Below are positions 22,218 to 29,099 of a stretch of DNA of 32,875 bases, piece by piece (the stretch's first letter is position 1; every line of letters begins with the position of its first letter). A program made the translations under genes and the position numbers. The DNA is from a virus: IMG/VR virus record IMGVR_UViG_3300043409_001471, positions 1-32,875 of that record; one strand, written 5' to 3'. Below the pieces are notes generated by a model. It was given only the letters and a program-made list of their open reading frames with translations. It made no database searches and had not been told where the DNA came from.

Positions 22218-24505
22218 TAATATGTCTTTTCATAGGTGTTTCTTTCGAGTTTTTCGAAGAGTTTGCCGATGTTTCGCTTCAAAAACACCTTTGCAGACGA
22301 TTCTTTGATATTTAAGGTACTTGCTATTGTAACTATTGTTTTTGTCGTAAAATGAGTAGGTAGCAACTTATAGAGCTTTTCGTTTACACCGATTAGTTGC
22401 TCGACTGGGTTATCAGGATTCAAGAGCTTCAAAGCCTTGTGCATATTCGAGAGAAAATACTCAGTTAATCTAATGGCTCGCTCGATGGAAGCCGTTCTTA
22501 TCTCGTAAGTTCTTTCGTTTACGTCTTCGCATACTTGAATTATTAGAGCAAAGCGAAGGCAGTAGTCTTGATATTTGGCTATAATACCTTTAATGTGATC
22601 GCTTTGTGCGTTGTTGTACTTTGTGTTTTTATTGTCAAACCATTGCTTATATAACAAATTAGCTTCATGTGATAGATAATAGGTAGCTTTATCTTCTTTG
22701 CGTAAGTGTATGAGATCAAAGAATATTTGCTTAAAGTTATCGCTCAAGTGCTTAGCGACTGTGATCTGCTCCCAAGACGATTTATGTTGTGGCTCGGGGT
22801 AGACGAATAAAAAACGATGGTAGAAACCATTATGTGCGTTATCGTCTTTGCTAAGGGATTCAAGCACCCCAGGTTGAATTCCTCCTATGATTGTACAGAA
22901 TGGCTCTTCGACTTTGTTTTCGTCTCGCGTGATACGTTGTAGCAAGATTGAATCGCCCGACCACATCGATAGCCACTTTTGAACTTCATCGCCAGCTTTG
23001 TATTGATTCATACGATTTAAAAAGCCTATAAGCTCGTCGGCTACTAATGCGCAGCCTCCTTTGTTAAAGGATAAAATCTTAACTACCATCTCGATAGTTG
23101 AGTCTTTTATGATCGTTTGAGGGAATGAGGGCTTCTCAGGCTTTTCTTCGCCTTTTTTCTTACTCTTATCGTATTCATTCAACTTATCGTTAAAGTCCTT
23201 TAAATGAGCCTCGTATTGCTTATAAAGGGCATTGTCGTAATCCTCGAGAGGTTTGAACGCTTTTGATAGCGCTGGAGTCTTCGAAGCACCAGGCGGTGCT
23301 ACTATCGCCATGTAAAGTATAGGCTTGATAATATAGCCATCCATCGCTTCTAAAACGCACGAATTACCTATTGAAGTTGAAAGGGCAGCGAGTACGGCCC
23401 CAGCAAGGTATTCGTGTTGTATGCGTTGGGCGCGAATAAAAGACTGAATTGCCTCAGGGAATACATCGTACGGGAAAGCGCCTCGATCGTTTACTTGTAC
23501 GTTAGTTATATCAATTTTTTGTGATATGTCGATATCGTTATCGGCGCAGATCATTTCTATAGTGTCGATCGTAGAGCGCCAGTCTCTCTTTGATTTGTAG
23601 TATATTATTCTTGTAGGCGTTAAGATCCACGAAGTATCGTCTTCGTTAATCTTGGTATGGAAGTTAGGAAAATCCATAAACGAAGCGGACATTATTAAAA
23701 GCTTCTTACTTGTAAAGTAAGCCTTCGCCGAGTAAGTAGCGTTTGATCCTTTACGTAGATATGGCGTGAACTTCTTACGAGTGAACAATCGCTTATCTTG
23801 AACTTCAAAGAGATCAATAGAGTTTAATAGCTGTATAAATATTTTGTCAGTGCATTCGTTATCGAACTTCAACGCAGTTGATTCGTATTCGAAAGGATAC
23901 TCGATAAGCTTTGCCTCGTTAGTTAAATGATCGTTCTTAGTATAAGCATTGAAGTAGTAAGCAATCGAGCAAAGCATATCAAATTCATCGTGAGTAAGCT
24001 CTTCGATATCGCCGAACTCGTTATGGATAAACTCATAGCCTGGCGTCGGGGCGCAGAACGATAACAAGCCTCCGGTGTAGATCGCAATCACTTCACGCCC
24101 GTCTTCACTTAGAGCAAGCATCTTCTTCGTGTTAATGTTCTTGTACTTAGCGTAAACGTGAAACCCGTTTGATCGTGTAGACTCTATGCATACTTTACGA
24201 AGTACATCCTCGTTTATTGAGCGCACCATTTGTAAGAAGTCTTCAAATATGTTTTTGCGTTTATCGTTTTTGAGATCAAAATCAAACATAAAGTAAGGAG
24301 GGTATAGCTTGAGAGCCATCCCGTTAGCGTCTTGGATCTTATTAAACCATCGAGTTATGTCGTCTAAGTCGGGGCGATCTGAGCCGTTACGAATATCAGT
24401 CTTATGCTCGGGGTATATTTGAGCGTCTTTTGTTTCAATATTCCACTTGATAGGAATAGGAGTTAACCCCATATTGAAGATGTCGTTAAATATTTTGATG
24501 TCCAT
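22217..24505 (-). CDS. Primase-helicase: AEP-like primase plus DUF3987/YfjI-type helicase (762 aa)
   Basis: The N-terminal 200 residues look like a prim-pol (AEP) primase. FDFD at 74-77 would bind metal and S-N-G-F-H at 112-116 matches the family's SxH-type motif. The central part carries a P-loop ATPase of the DUF3987 type, with Walker A APPGASKT (403-410) and Walker B LVADE (487-491). The link at about 435-465 is Lys/Glu-rich. The C-terminus (about 705-762) is a small helical DNA-binding-like region (TTKTIVTIASTLNIKESSAKVFL). The protein would unwind the fork and prime replication. Its gene starts 17 bp after the nuclease gene and its stop touches the iteron field, linking initiator and candidate origin. 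Confidence 0.85.
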   Translation of the reverse strand: MDIKIFNDIFNMGLTPIPIKWNIETKDAQIYPEHKTDIRNGSDRPDLDDITRWFNKIQDANGMALKLYPPYFMFDFDLKNDKRKNIFEDFLQMVRSINEDVLRKVCIESTRSNGFHVYAKYKNINTKKMLALSEDGREVIAIYTGGLLSFCAPTPGYEFIHNEFGDIEELTHDEFDMLCSIAYYFNAYTKNDHLTNEAKLIEYPFEYESTALKFDNECTDKIFIQLLNSIDLFEVQDKRLFTRKKFTPYLRKGSNATYSAKAYFTSKKLLIMSASFMDFPNFHTKINEDDTSWILTPTRIIYYKSKRDWRSTIDTIEMICADNDIDISQKIDITNVQVNDRGAFPYDVFPEAIQSFIRAQRIQHEYLAGAVLAALSTSIGNSCVLEAMDGYIIKPILYMAIVAPPGASKTPALSKAFKPLEDYDNALYKQYEAHLKDFNDKLNEYDKSKKKGEEKPEKPSFPQTIIKDSTIEMVVKILSFNKGGCALVADELIGFLNRMNQYKAGDEVQKWLSMWSGDSILLQRITRDENKVEEPFCTIIGGIQPGVLESLSKDDNAHNGFYHRFLFVYPEPQHKSSWEQITVAKHLSDNFKQIFFDLIHLRKEDKATYYLSHEANLLYKQWFDNKNTKYNNAQSDHIKGIIAKYQDYCLRFALIIQVCEDVNERTYEIRTASIERAIRLTEYFLSNMHKALKLLNPDNPVEQLIGVNEKLYKLLPTHFTTKTIVTIASTLNIKESSAKVFLKRNIGKLFEKLERNTYEKTY

Positions 24506-24522
24506 TGATGTGGGTTTTAGGG

Positions 24523-24984
24523 TTATAAAGATAGCACTAAATCATAAAGCGCAAAGAACTCGTCAGGTGTTTTTATAAATTCGTACACGCCGCCAGCTTT
24601 ACGCTCTCGCGCTTGCTCAAGTAATTGATCTTCGCGAGGTTTGTCTTTACCTACTTTTATTTCTATCATTACAGAGCGCCCTTTGATTGTAGCGGAAATA
24701 TCTGCCGTGCCTTTACGTGTTGAAGATTTGATCCACTTCTTAACACCTAGCGTAATGCCTGATGCTTGTTTTTCTTTGCCTTCAACTAAACGACCTGAGA
24801 CGTTTATACGCGTAGCTCGATGATCTTTCCAAGAAAGGTAATTACAAATAAAAGTAGTTAAGCCGTTTGATTCGTTTACTTTAGGAAGTTTAGGCTCTAA
24901 GTAGAAACCATCTTTGTAAGCGTGAGGATATTTTATTTTAAACCATTCTTCGTGAGCTATTTGATAGCGATCTTTAAACGTCAT
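24523..24984 (-). CDS. VRR-NUC-like nuclease (153 aa)
   Basis: The C-terminal half shows the PD-(D/E)XK pattern of VRR-NUC phage nucleases: GTAD (Asp95), then MIEIKVGKD with Glu108 and Lys110, then Q120 and a closing GGVYEF strand. The N-terminal 80 residues are an unusual extension with a basic stretch (ATRINVSGRLVEGKEKQ). Such nucleases act in replication or recombination, for example on branched or flap DNA. The gene overlaps the cytosine methyltransferase by 11 bases and is followed by the primase-helicase. Because it shares an operon with a DNA-modification pair, a restriction-like role on unmodified DNA is possible, but VRR-NUC genes are common without one. Confidence 0.75.
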   Translation of the reverse strand: MTFKDRYQIAHEEWFKIKYPHAYKDGFYLEPKLPKVNESNGLTTFICNYLSWKDHRATRINVSGRLVEGKEKQASGITLGVKKWIKSSTRKGTADISATIKGRSVMIEIKVGKDKPREDQLLEQARERKAGGVYEFIKTPDEFFALYDLVLSL

Positions 24985-26083
24985 TATTGATTTTTTTTAA
25001 TATAGTATTATAGACGTGTTCTGCTATTCCTTTCATCATCAATGGCGGTACTGCTCTACCGAGTCGCTCTGTTTTATGTGTATACTTTTCACCTAAGTAA
25101 TAATCGTCAGGAAATGATGATATTCTAATTAATTCTTTAATTGTTAATTCTCTATCTTCTTTCCAATGTAATAAACACGCACCTTTATTTCCTTGCCTTG
25201 CGCATACTGTGGGTGAAACTTTATTGCTATATATTCTTACTAAACCATGATATCCACTCGGTGCGTATTTATCACCAGATTCACCTTCTTTTAATAGTTT
25301 TACATATTCTTTTACTTTGCCTTCGCTATGTGTAGCTTCTTTTATTTCATTAACATTATGTACTAAATCATTTACTGCATCTTCAACACTTACATAATTG
25401 TAATCGCTTTTATTTATTGGATATGTTATAGGTATATCAAAATCATTTCGAACACCAATAAAGATAGTTCGCTCTCGAGATTGAGGTACGCCGAAATCCT
25501 TAGCATTTAGAACTTTGAATCTTACTTTATATCCTGCGTCTGATAATGCTTTGAATATAGTATCTGGTTCATCATCAAACATATTTATTTGTGAAGATCC
25601 TAATAAATTATTTGCTGCGCCCATTGTAATACCTTTTACATTTTCGCAAATAAATACTTTAGGTTGTACGTCTTTCAAAATACGCGCGAACTCAAAAAAT
25701 AGATCGTCAGTGCGTTGCGAAGAGTCTGAGTATTTTTTTTCTATGCCCCATCCTTTTTCACGCACACCGGCCATTGAAAAACTTGAGCAAGGAGGCGAGC
25801 CATCTAAAATATCAAGCTCTCCTTTATTTAACCCTATTTGTTTTAAAATCATATCGCCATTAATCTTTCTTATATCTTCTTTAAAGATATATGTTGATGG
25901 GTAATTCTTAGAGTATGCAAGTTGCGCGGCAGGTATAAATTCATTGATTGCTAATATGTTTCCACCTGCTAATCGATAGCCTGTTGAACTACCACCACCA
26001 CCTGCGAACATTGAAACGACATTAAATAATTTTAAAGATTCTCTTTGTTTTACATAATCGAGATCGTATATAAATCTTTTCAT
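24974..26083 (-). CDS. DNA cytosine-C5 methyltransferase with Arg in motif X: candidate cytosine carboxymethyltransferase (369 aa)
   Basis: All core motifs are present: I MFAGGGGSS (25-33), IV GSPPCSSFS with nucleophile Cys99, VI ENV (147-149), VIII QSRER (201-205), then a target-recognition region (about 215-300) with SPTVCARQG. In motif X, where C5 enzymes have a near-invariant Asn (GNAVPP), this protein has Arg343: RLGRAVPP. The codon is AGA at 25055-25057. From memory, changing this Asn to Lys in M.MpeI (N374K) allows use of carboxy-SAM and yields 5-carboxymethylcytosine. The gene directly upstream, 4 bp away, resembles the carboxy-SAM synthase CmoA. I infer a DNA carboxymethyltransferase; a plain 5mC enzyme remains possible. 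No cognate restriction gene was recognised. Base composition is lower in GC than the primase gene. Confidence 0.92.
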   Translation of the reverse strand: MKRFIYDLDYVKQRESLKLFNVVSMFAGGGGSSTGYRLAGGNILAINEFIPAAQLAYSKNYPSTYIFKEDIRKINGDMILKQIGLNKGELDILDGSPPCSSFSMAGVREKGWGIEKKYSDSSQRTDDLFFEFARILKDVQPKVFICENVKGITMGAANNLLGSSQINMFDDEPDTIFKALSDAGYKVRFKVLNAKDFGVPQSRERTIFIGVRNDFDIPITYPINKSDYNYVSVEDAVNDLVHNVNEIKEATHSEGKVKEYVKLLKEGESGDKYAPSGYHGLVRIYSNKVSPTVCARQGNKGACLLHWKEDRELTIKELIRISSFPDDYYLGEKYTHKTERLGRAVPPLMMKGIAEHVYNTILKKINNDV

Positions 26084-26087
26084 AAAT

Positions 26088-26723
26088 TTATTTTATTGCA
26101 ATTATTGCTTTGAAATTAAACATTTGCCAAAAAGTTGTAAATGTTGAAAAGCCTGACTTCTCTATTATATTGTTAAGATCGTATTCGTTATAAGGCTTCA
26201 TAATATATCTAAGATCCTTTTCTTTGCTTAATATTTCATTTGAGCTAAAACTATTAAGCTTATAATCATAATGAGAAAAGCTAAGTATATCTTGAAACTT
26301 ACCTTCATTTTGATATATCTTTTCGCAAATTATTAAAGCGCCGCCTTCGTTTAAACCATCATAAATATTTCTAATATAATTAAATCTTTTATCTGGGTTC
26401 AAAAACTGCATTGTAAATATCGAATATACTAAGCAAGAATTATTCAAATCAAAATATTCGTTTAGATTTACGTTTTCGAAATGCTCAGTATTTGTAGATA
26501 ATGGCAATAAATTTGAATAATCATAACCTATTTTCTTGCATTCTGTTTTTATCGATTTTAGTAGTTTACCAGTAGAACATCCAAGATCATAAACATTCGC
26601 ATCTTTTATAAAAAAGTATTCACTTATGCTTTGTATAGCACTTATAAGTAAATCATAATTAGGTATACTTTTTTCAATATGTTCATCGAAATTTTCAATA
26701 GTGTTAAAGTCAAAATTTTTCAT
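26088..26723 (-). CDS. CmoA-like SAM-dependent enzyme: candidate carboxy-SAM synthase (211 aa)
   Basis: A class I Rossmann methyltransferase-fold protein with motif I YDLGCSTG (45-52). Similarity to E. coli CmoA, as I remember its sequence, runs along the whole chain: FDEHIEKSIPNYD near the start, FTMQFLNPDKR, IYDGLNEGGAL, H-Y-D-Y-K for H-H-D-F-K, SGF...FWQMFNF and the end AIIAIK. CmoA makes carboxy-SAM from SAM and prephenate, normally for tRNA cmo5U34. The phage protein is shorter (211 against 247), mainly between motif I and FTMQF. CmoA Arg199, which I recall binding the carboxylate, aligns in a Lys-Glu-Lys stretch (167-169). No CmoB gene is present; the neighbour is a DNA methyltransferase. 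The gene is strongly AT-rich. An ordinary methyltransferase is the alternative. Confidence 0.78.
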   Translation of the reverse strand: MKNFDFNTIENFDEHIEKSIPNYDLLISAIQSISEYFFIKDANVYDLGCSTGKLLKSIKTECKKIGYDYSNLLPLSTNTEHFENVNLNEYFDLNNSCLVYSIFTMQFLNPDKRFNYIRNIYDGLNEGGALIICEKIYQNEGKFQDILSFSHYDYKLNSFSSNEILSKEKDLRYIMKPYNEYDLNNIIEKSGFSTFTTFWQMFNFKAIIAIK

Positions 26724-26737
26724 AATGTGAGTTTTTT

Positions 26738-26768
26738 AAAAATGAGCCGATATATTTCAATCGACTCA
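26738..26768 (-). terminator. Intrinsic terminator or attenuator between ssb and the CmoA-like gene
   Basis: On the minus strand TGAGTCGAT, loop TGAAATAT and ATCGGCTCA form a 9-bp stem with one G-U pair, followed by five T (26738-26742). It lies 8 bp after the ssb stop. No promoter is obvious in the 14 bp before the CmoA-like ATG, so either it leaks or a promoter lies inside ssb. The loop is identical to that at 10598-10605. Confidence 0.75.
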
Positions 26769-26775
26769 TAATGTT

Positions 26776-27048
26776 TTAGAATGGTAGATCGTCAAACGCT
26801 TCCTGAGAAGGTGCTTCAGGCGCTTGCTTCTCTAAAGGTTTGAAGTTACCGATGTAGGTTTTCTTTTCCTTAGCTTCTCTTTGTTCTTTTGTTTGACGAA
26901 CCGATACGGAGCCTATGTTCCCGTATTGATCCTTTTCGTCATTGATCCAAAGATCGAGACTTAGATAAAGCTTTCCGTTCTTTGCTTGCGTTAACTTGTC
27001 CTTTGGAATGTCCGATACGCAGATCGAACCGTTGTAAAGTGTACTCAT
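26776..27048 (-). CDS. ssb: Single-stranded DNA-binding protein, compact (90 aa)
   Basis: A short OB-fold-type sequence (LYNGSICVSDIP, then NGKLYLSLDLWINDEKD) followed by a charged linker and the C-terminal tip FDDLPF. That acidic tip is the protein-docking tail of bacterial SSB. The product would coat single strands and recruit replication and repair partners. At 90 residues it is smaller than host SSB, as often in phages. It lies in the replication block between a gene of unknown function and an intrinsic terminator, with the RecT-like gene nearby. Confidence 0.75.
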   Translation of the reverse strand: MSTLYNGSICVSDIPKDKLTQAKNGKLYLSLDLWINDEKDQYGNIGSVSVRQTKEQREAKEKKTYIGNFKPLEKQAPEAPSQEAFDDLPF

Positions 27049-27087
27049 AATGATTGCCGGTTGACCAGTGCCGGTATGGTTAAAAGT

Positions 27088-27444
27088 TTATTGTTCGGTT
27101 GGGTTTATAAATGTAAAATAATCTATACGCCCATAATCCGTATTTTTATAAACGAGTTTACAAAAATTACGACTTTGTAAAGTTTTTAAAATATTAGCAA
27201 GATCAGTAACCCTATACTCCCATATTTTATTTTTTACATATTTATCATTCCTTTTTATTTTTACGTCATAACCATAATATCTTATCATTTCATTTATTAA
27301 ACTTTTTGTATTATCTCTAAAATTAAAATGCCATTCTTTAGTACCGCTTTTAACTTTAGTATCAATTTTACTTATACTATTTTTAAGGTCTTGTAAATCT
27401 TTCTCAATTTTAGCTATTATTTCTAATGTTGTAAGTATATTCAT
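27088..27444 (-). CDS. Hypothetical protein in the replication block (118 aa)
   Basis: The N-terminus is a coiled-coil-like helix (ILTTLEIIAKIEKDLQDLKN). The rest is Lys- and Tyr-rich with WEYRVTDLANILKTL and CKLVYKNTDYGRIDYFTF, which could be a small winged-helix-like domain. No family was recognised. It starts 2 bp after the RecT-like stop and the ssb gene follows 39 bp later, so it is probably in the same operon. Its codons are AT-rich, like those of the modification genes and unlike the primase gene. Confidence 0.6.
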   Translation of the reverse strand: MNILTTLEIIAKIEKDLQDLKNSISKIDTKVKSGTKEWHFNFRDNTKSLINEMIRYYGYDVKIKRNDKYVKNKIWEYRVTDLANILKTLQSRNFCKLVYKNTDYGRIDYFTFINPTEQ

Positions 27445-27446
27445 TT

Positions 27447-28127
27447 TTAAAAGTTTAGATTTTCAGTTTTATTATATACGTCTAATTGTAAGCGTTGACC
27501 ATCGTTAAGTTCTACGTTTTCAATAGCCCACTCGTATAGCGTAAGATCCGTTCCTGTAGCCATTTGCTTTGCTTCAATGCCTATGCAAAGCTTCTCGAAT
27601 TGTTCAGGCGTTAATACCTTTTTGCGAGGTACTTCAATAGCTTGAGCTTCTTCGGTTACTTGCTCCATTTCTTCGGGAACGTAAACAGGCGCTTCGTAGA
27701 TGTCAGGTGTATACCATTTAACGCCGTTTGACATTGCACGAGCAAAGAGCATATTCTTTGGGAACTTGTCGAGGTTTTTAGTACCGGCTTTCTTAGCGTC
27801 TTCTATCGTGAAAGTGGATACGCCTATCGATTCTTTATTTTGAAAGTATTCAATTTGACATATCTTTTCGTTATGCTCGATTACTTTGTAATCGTATTTA
27901 CCGAATCCTTTAACACGCGCAGCCATAAGTCCGGCCCCGATTGTAGGCTTGCCTTGAATGATGTGGATTCCAGACATTGCGGCAAAGGGCGAAATACCCA
28001 TCTCGGCTCCGGCCATGATCTTTACGACTGCTTGCTGTGCGCTTTTAATGTCTACAAACATACCTGACTTGTAGAACGTTTCGCCGATTGTTAGCGCATC
28101 GGCTGCGCTTTTTACGATCTGATTCAT
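27447..28127 (-). CDS. RecT-like single-strand annealing protein (226 aa)
   Basis: Residues 15-145 follow a phage RecT-like annealing protein pattern: a helix ending SGMF, QQAVVKIMAGAEMGISPF, IHIIQGKPTIGAGLMAA, Y-D-Y-K-V-I-E-H, then FTIEDAKKAGTKNL, FPKNMLFARAMSNG and a W-Y-T-P-D-I-Y end. These proteins anneal complementary strands in recombination-dependent replication and genome circularisation. The C-terminal 75 residues are acidic and helical. It is the second gene behind the leftward early promoter, and ssb lies downstream, its usual partner. No exonuclease partner of the RecE or lambda-exo type was identified; the VRR-NUC-like nuclease could serve. Confidence 0.75.
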   Translation of the reverse strand: MNQIVKSAADALTIGETFYKSGMFVDIKSAQQAVVKIMAGAEMGISPFAAMSGIHIIQGKPTIGAGLMAARVKGFGKYDYKVIEHNEKICQIEYFQNKESIGVSTFTIEDAKKAGTKNLDKFPKNMLFARAMSNGVKWYTPDIYEAPVYVPEEMEQVTEEAQAIEVPRKKVLTPEQFEKLCIGIEAKQMATGTDLTLYEWAIENVELNDGQRLQLDVYNKTENLNF

Positions 28128-28133
28128 TTTGTT

Positions 28134-28289
28134 TTAGATTTTTGGGATTATTAATTCACGCACAGCTTTTGTGAGGCTGCCGTATTTCTTGACGATTGCT
28201 TTCTTTTCATGATCTTTAAGGTAAGCGCTTACCATCTTACTTTTTTCGTTTTCGGGCATCTTCTTGCGCCCTGGTTTTAATCTTTCCAT
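28134..28289 (-). CDS. Ribbon-helix-helix-like DNA-binding protein (51 aa)
   Basis: I take the ATG at 28287-28289 (MERLKPGRKKM). A longer frame to 28334 would run through the promoter box at 28315-28322. The sequence has a basic N-terminus, a short strand (SKMVSAYL), then two helices (DHEKKAIVKKYG and LTKAVRELI), the RHH/Arc pattern of small phage and plasmid repressors. It is the first leftward gene from the divergent promoter region, so autoregulation or control of both early operons is likely. Only the fold pattern supports this; no operator sequence can be assigned with confidence. Confidence 0.6.
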   Translation of the reverse strand: MERLKPGRKKMPENEKSKMVSAYLKDHEKKAIVKKYGSLTKAVRELIIPKI

Positions 28290-28314
28290 AATGAGTGTAT
28301 TTTGTTTGTTTGTG

Positions 28315-28322
28315 CAAATATA
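28315..28322 (-). promoter_or_regulatory. Leftward early promoter, TANNTTTG box
   Basis: TATATTTG on the minus strand matches the Bacteroidota -7 consensus TANNTTTG, 25 bp before the RHH-like ATG at 28289. The upstream TTG is badly spaced (9 bases), so the -33 element is not convincing. The same octamer serves the opposite direction at 28392-28399. Confidence 0.5.
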
Positions 28323-28372
28323 GGGTTTTTTCAATATAAAAAATAATTTAAAAAATATTTCTTAAAATGATT

Positions 28373-28399
28373 TTTGTATTGTAAAAGGTAGTATATTTG
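28373..28399 (+). promoter_or_regulatory. Rightward early promoter, TTTG and TANNTTTG boxes
   Basis: TTTG (28373-28376), 15 bases, then TATATTTG (28392-28399). The -7 box matches the Bacteroidota consensus exactly; the spacing is shorter than the usual 17-23. The first rightward ATG is 28 bp downstream at 28428, with an A-rich leader and no Shine-Dalgarno site, as expected for this phylum. Confidence 0.5.
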
Positions 28400-28427
28400 A
28401 ATCTCAAACCACTTAAAACTAAACAAA

Positions 28428-28664
28428 ATGAAAAATTACAAAGTAGAACAAATCAAAAACGAAAATGGTACTTTTAGTTATTTAATTGATGGCCGTGTTT
28501 TTACAAAGCAATCTAAAAGAGATTATAGCTATTGTTTAGTTGAGGTTGGAATTTTTAGTAGTTCTTTAAAATCAATTCAATCTGCTCAGTCTTTTTGGTA
28601 TAAAAATGGAAACGAAGGTGTAAACAAAGACAATCTATTTATATCAGAAATAGTAAAAAATTAA
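28428..28664 (+). CDS. Hypothetical early protein (78 aa)
   Basis: The first gene of the rightward operon. It reads MKNYKVEQIKNENGTFSYLIDG..., a small basic alpha/beta protein with no recognised domain. The start has an A-rich leader (ACTAAACAAA just before ATG). As the promoter-proximal early gene it may act against host functions immediately after infection, which is inference from position alone. It is followed by a 41-bp gap before the next gene, unlike the overlapping genes further on. Confidence 0.6.
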   Translation: MKNYKVEQIKNENGTFSYLIDGRVFTKQSKRDYSYCLVEVGIFSSSLKSIQSAQSFWYKNGNEGVNKDNLFISEIVKN

Positions 28665-28705
28665 TCATAAAGGGGTGCAGCATCCTAACAACTACAAATA
28701 ATCAA

Positions 28706-28858
28706 ATGGAATATATAACTACACATCAAACAGAATTAATCACAGCGCCAGTGCAATCATCATCTTGCAAGTGCGAATGTGGCGAATCTTACAAGCTCGT
28801 TTTCGCGGATGGCACAGAATTAATAGTATGTAACGAATGCTTTAAAATAAATCGATAA
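28706..28858 (+). CDS. Cys-rich zinc-ribbon-like micro-protein (50 aa)
   Basis: The frame from 28706 to TAA at 28856-28858 encodes MEYITTHQTELI..., with cysteines at 21, 23 and 25 (CKCEC) and a second pair at 42 and 45 (C-N-E-C). That arrangement, two knuckles 20 residues apart with a DGTELIV strand between, is typical of a small zinc ribbon. Such proteins often bind nucleic acid or RNA polymerase. The next ATG follows after 2 bp, supporting translation as part of the operon. Confidence 0.6.
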   Translation: MEYITTHQTELITAPVQSSSCKCECGESYKLVFADGTELIVCNECFKINR

Positions 28859-28860
28859 CA

Positions 28861-28947
28861 ATGAAACCTAAAACAATTTTAACATGGATGCTAATCATTT
28901 CACTACTTTACATCGTAGGTCAACTTCAGGATCAGTGGTGCCGATAA
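28861..28947 (+). CDS. 28-residue membrane micro-protein
   Basis: The ATG at 28861 is 2 bp after the preceding stop. It encodes MKPKTILTWMLIISLLYIVG..., one hydrophobic helix after a Lys-containing N-terminus, ending in a polar DQWCR. The size is at the limit of what can be called a gene. Other membrane micro-proteins in this genome (20739-20840 and 29795-29914) make it plausible. Function unknown. Confidence 0.4.
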   Translation: MKPKTILTWMLIISLLYIVGQLQDQWCR

Positions 28948-29099
28948 CACCTTACGAAAAATGGCAACAAAATAAATATGGCAATTTTATCAAAGAAACA
29001 TCAAATAATGAATGCATGGATTATACCTGGCTTGAAAGAAAAGCCGATCTACAACCGGAGAATACAAACGAAGATCCAAGTGATCGAAATTGTTCTTAA
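28884..29099 (+). CDS. Possible hypothetical protein overlapping its neighbours (71 aa, start uncertain)
   Basis: The middle (VPITPYEKWQQNKYGNFIKE) reads like real protein and recalls small phage proteins with a T-P-(Y/F)-E-K-W start region. The first 20 residues overlap the membrane micro-protein in another frame. The last 40 overlap the upstream part of the DnaA-like frame. Either this gene starts later by a non-ATG codon, or one of the overlapping frames is not translated. Both alternatives remain open. Confidence 0.4.
   Translation: MDANHFTTLHRRSTSGSVVPITPYEKWQQNKYGNFIKETSNNECMDYTWLERKADLQPENTNEDPSDRNCS

Noticed and set aside
22033-22233. A 66-residue minus-strand frame across the iteron field
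   Set aside because: It is low-complexity Tyr/Ile sequence produced by the AT-rich core and the GTTACA repeats, and overlaps the primase stop. The region is better explained as regulatory DNA.
24523-26083. Classical restriction-modification system (C5 methyltransferase plus nuclease)
   Set aside because: The adjacent nuclease has the VRR-NUC pattern common in phage replication blocks and lacks features of a sequence-specific restriction enzyme. This is not excluded experimentally.
28290-28334. Longer start for the RHH-like gene at 28334
   Set aside because: The extra 15 codons overlap the TATATTTG promoter box; the ATG at 28289 gives the usual size for this fold.
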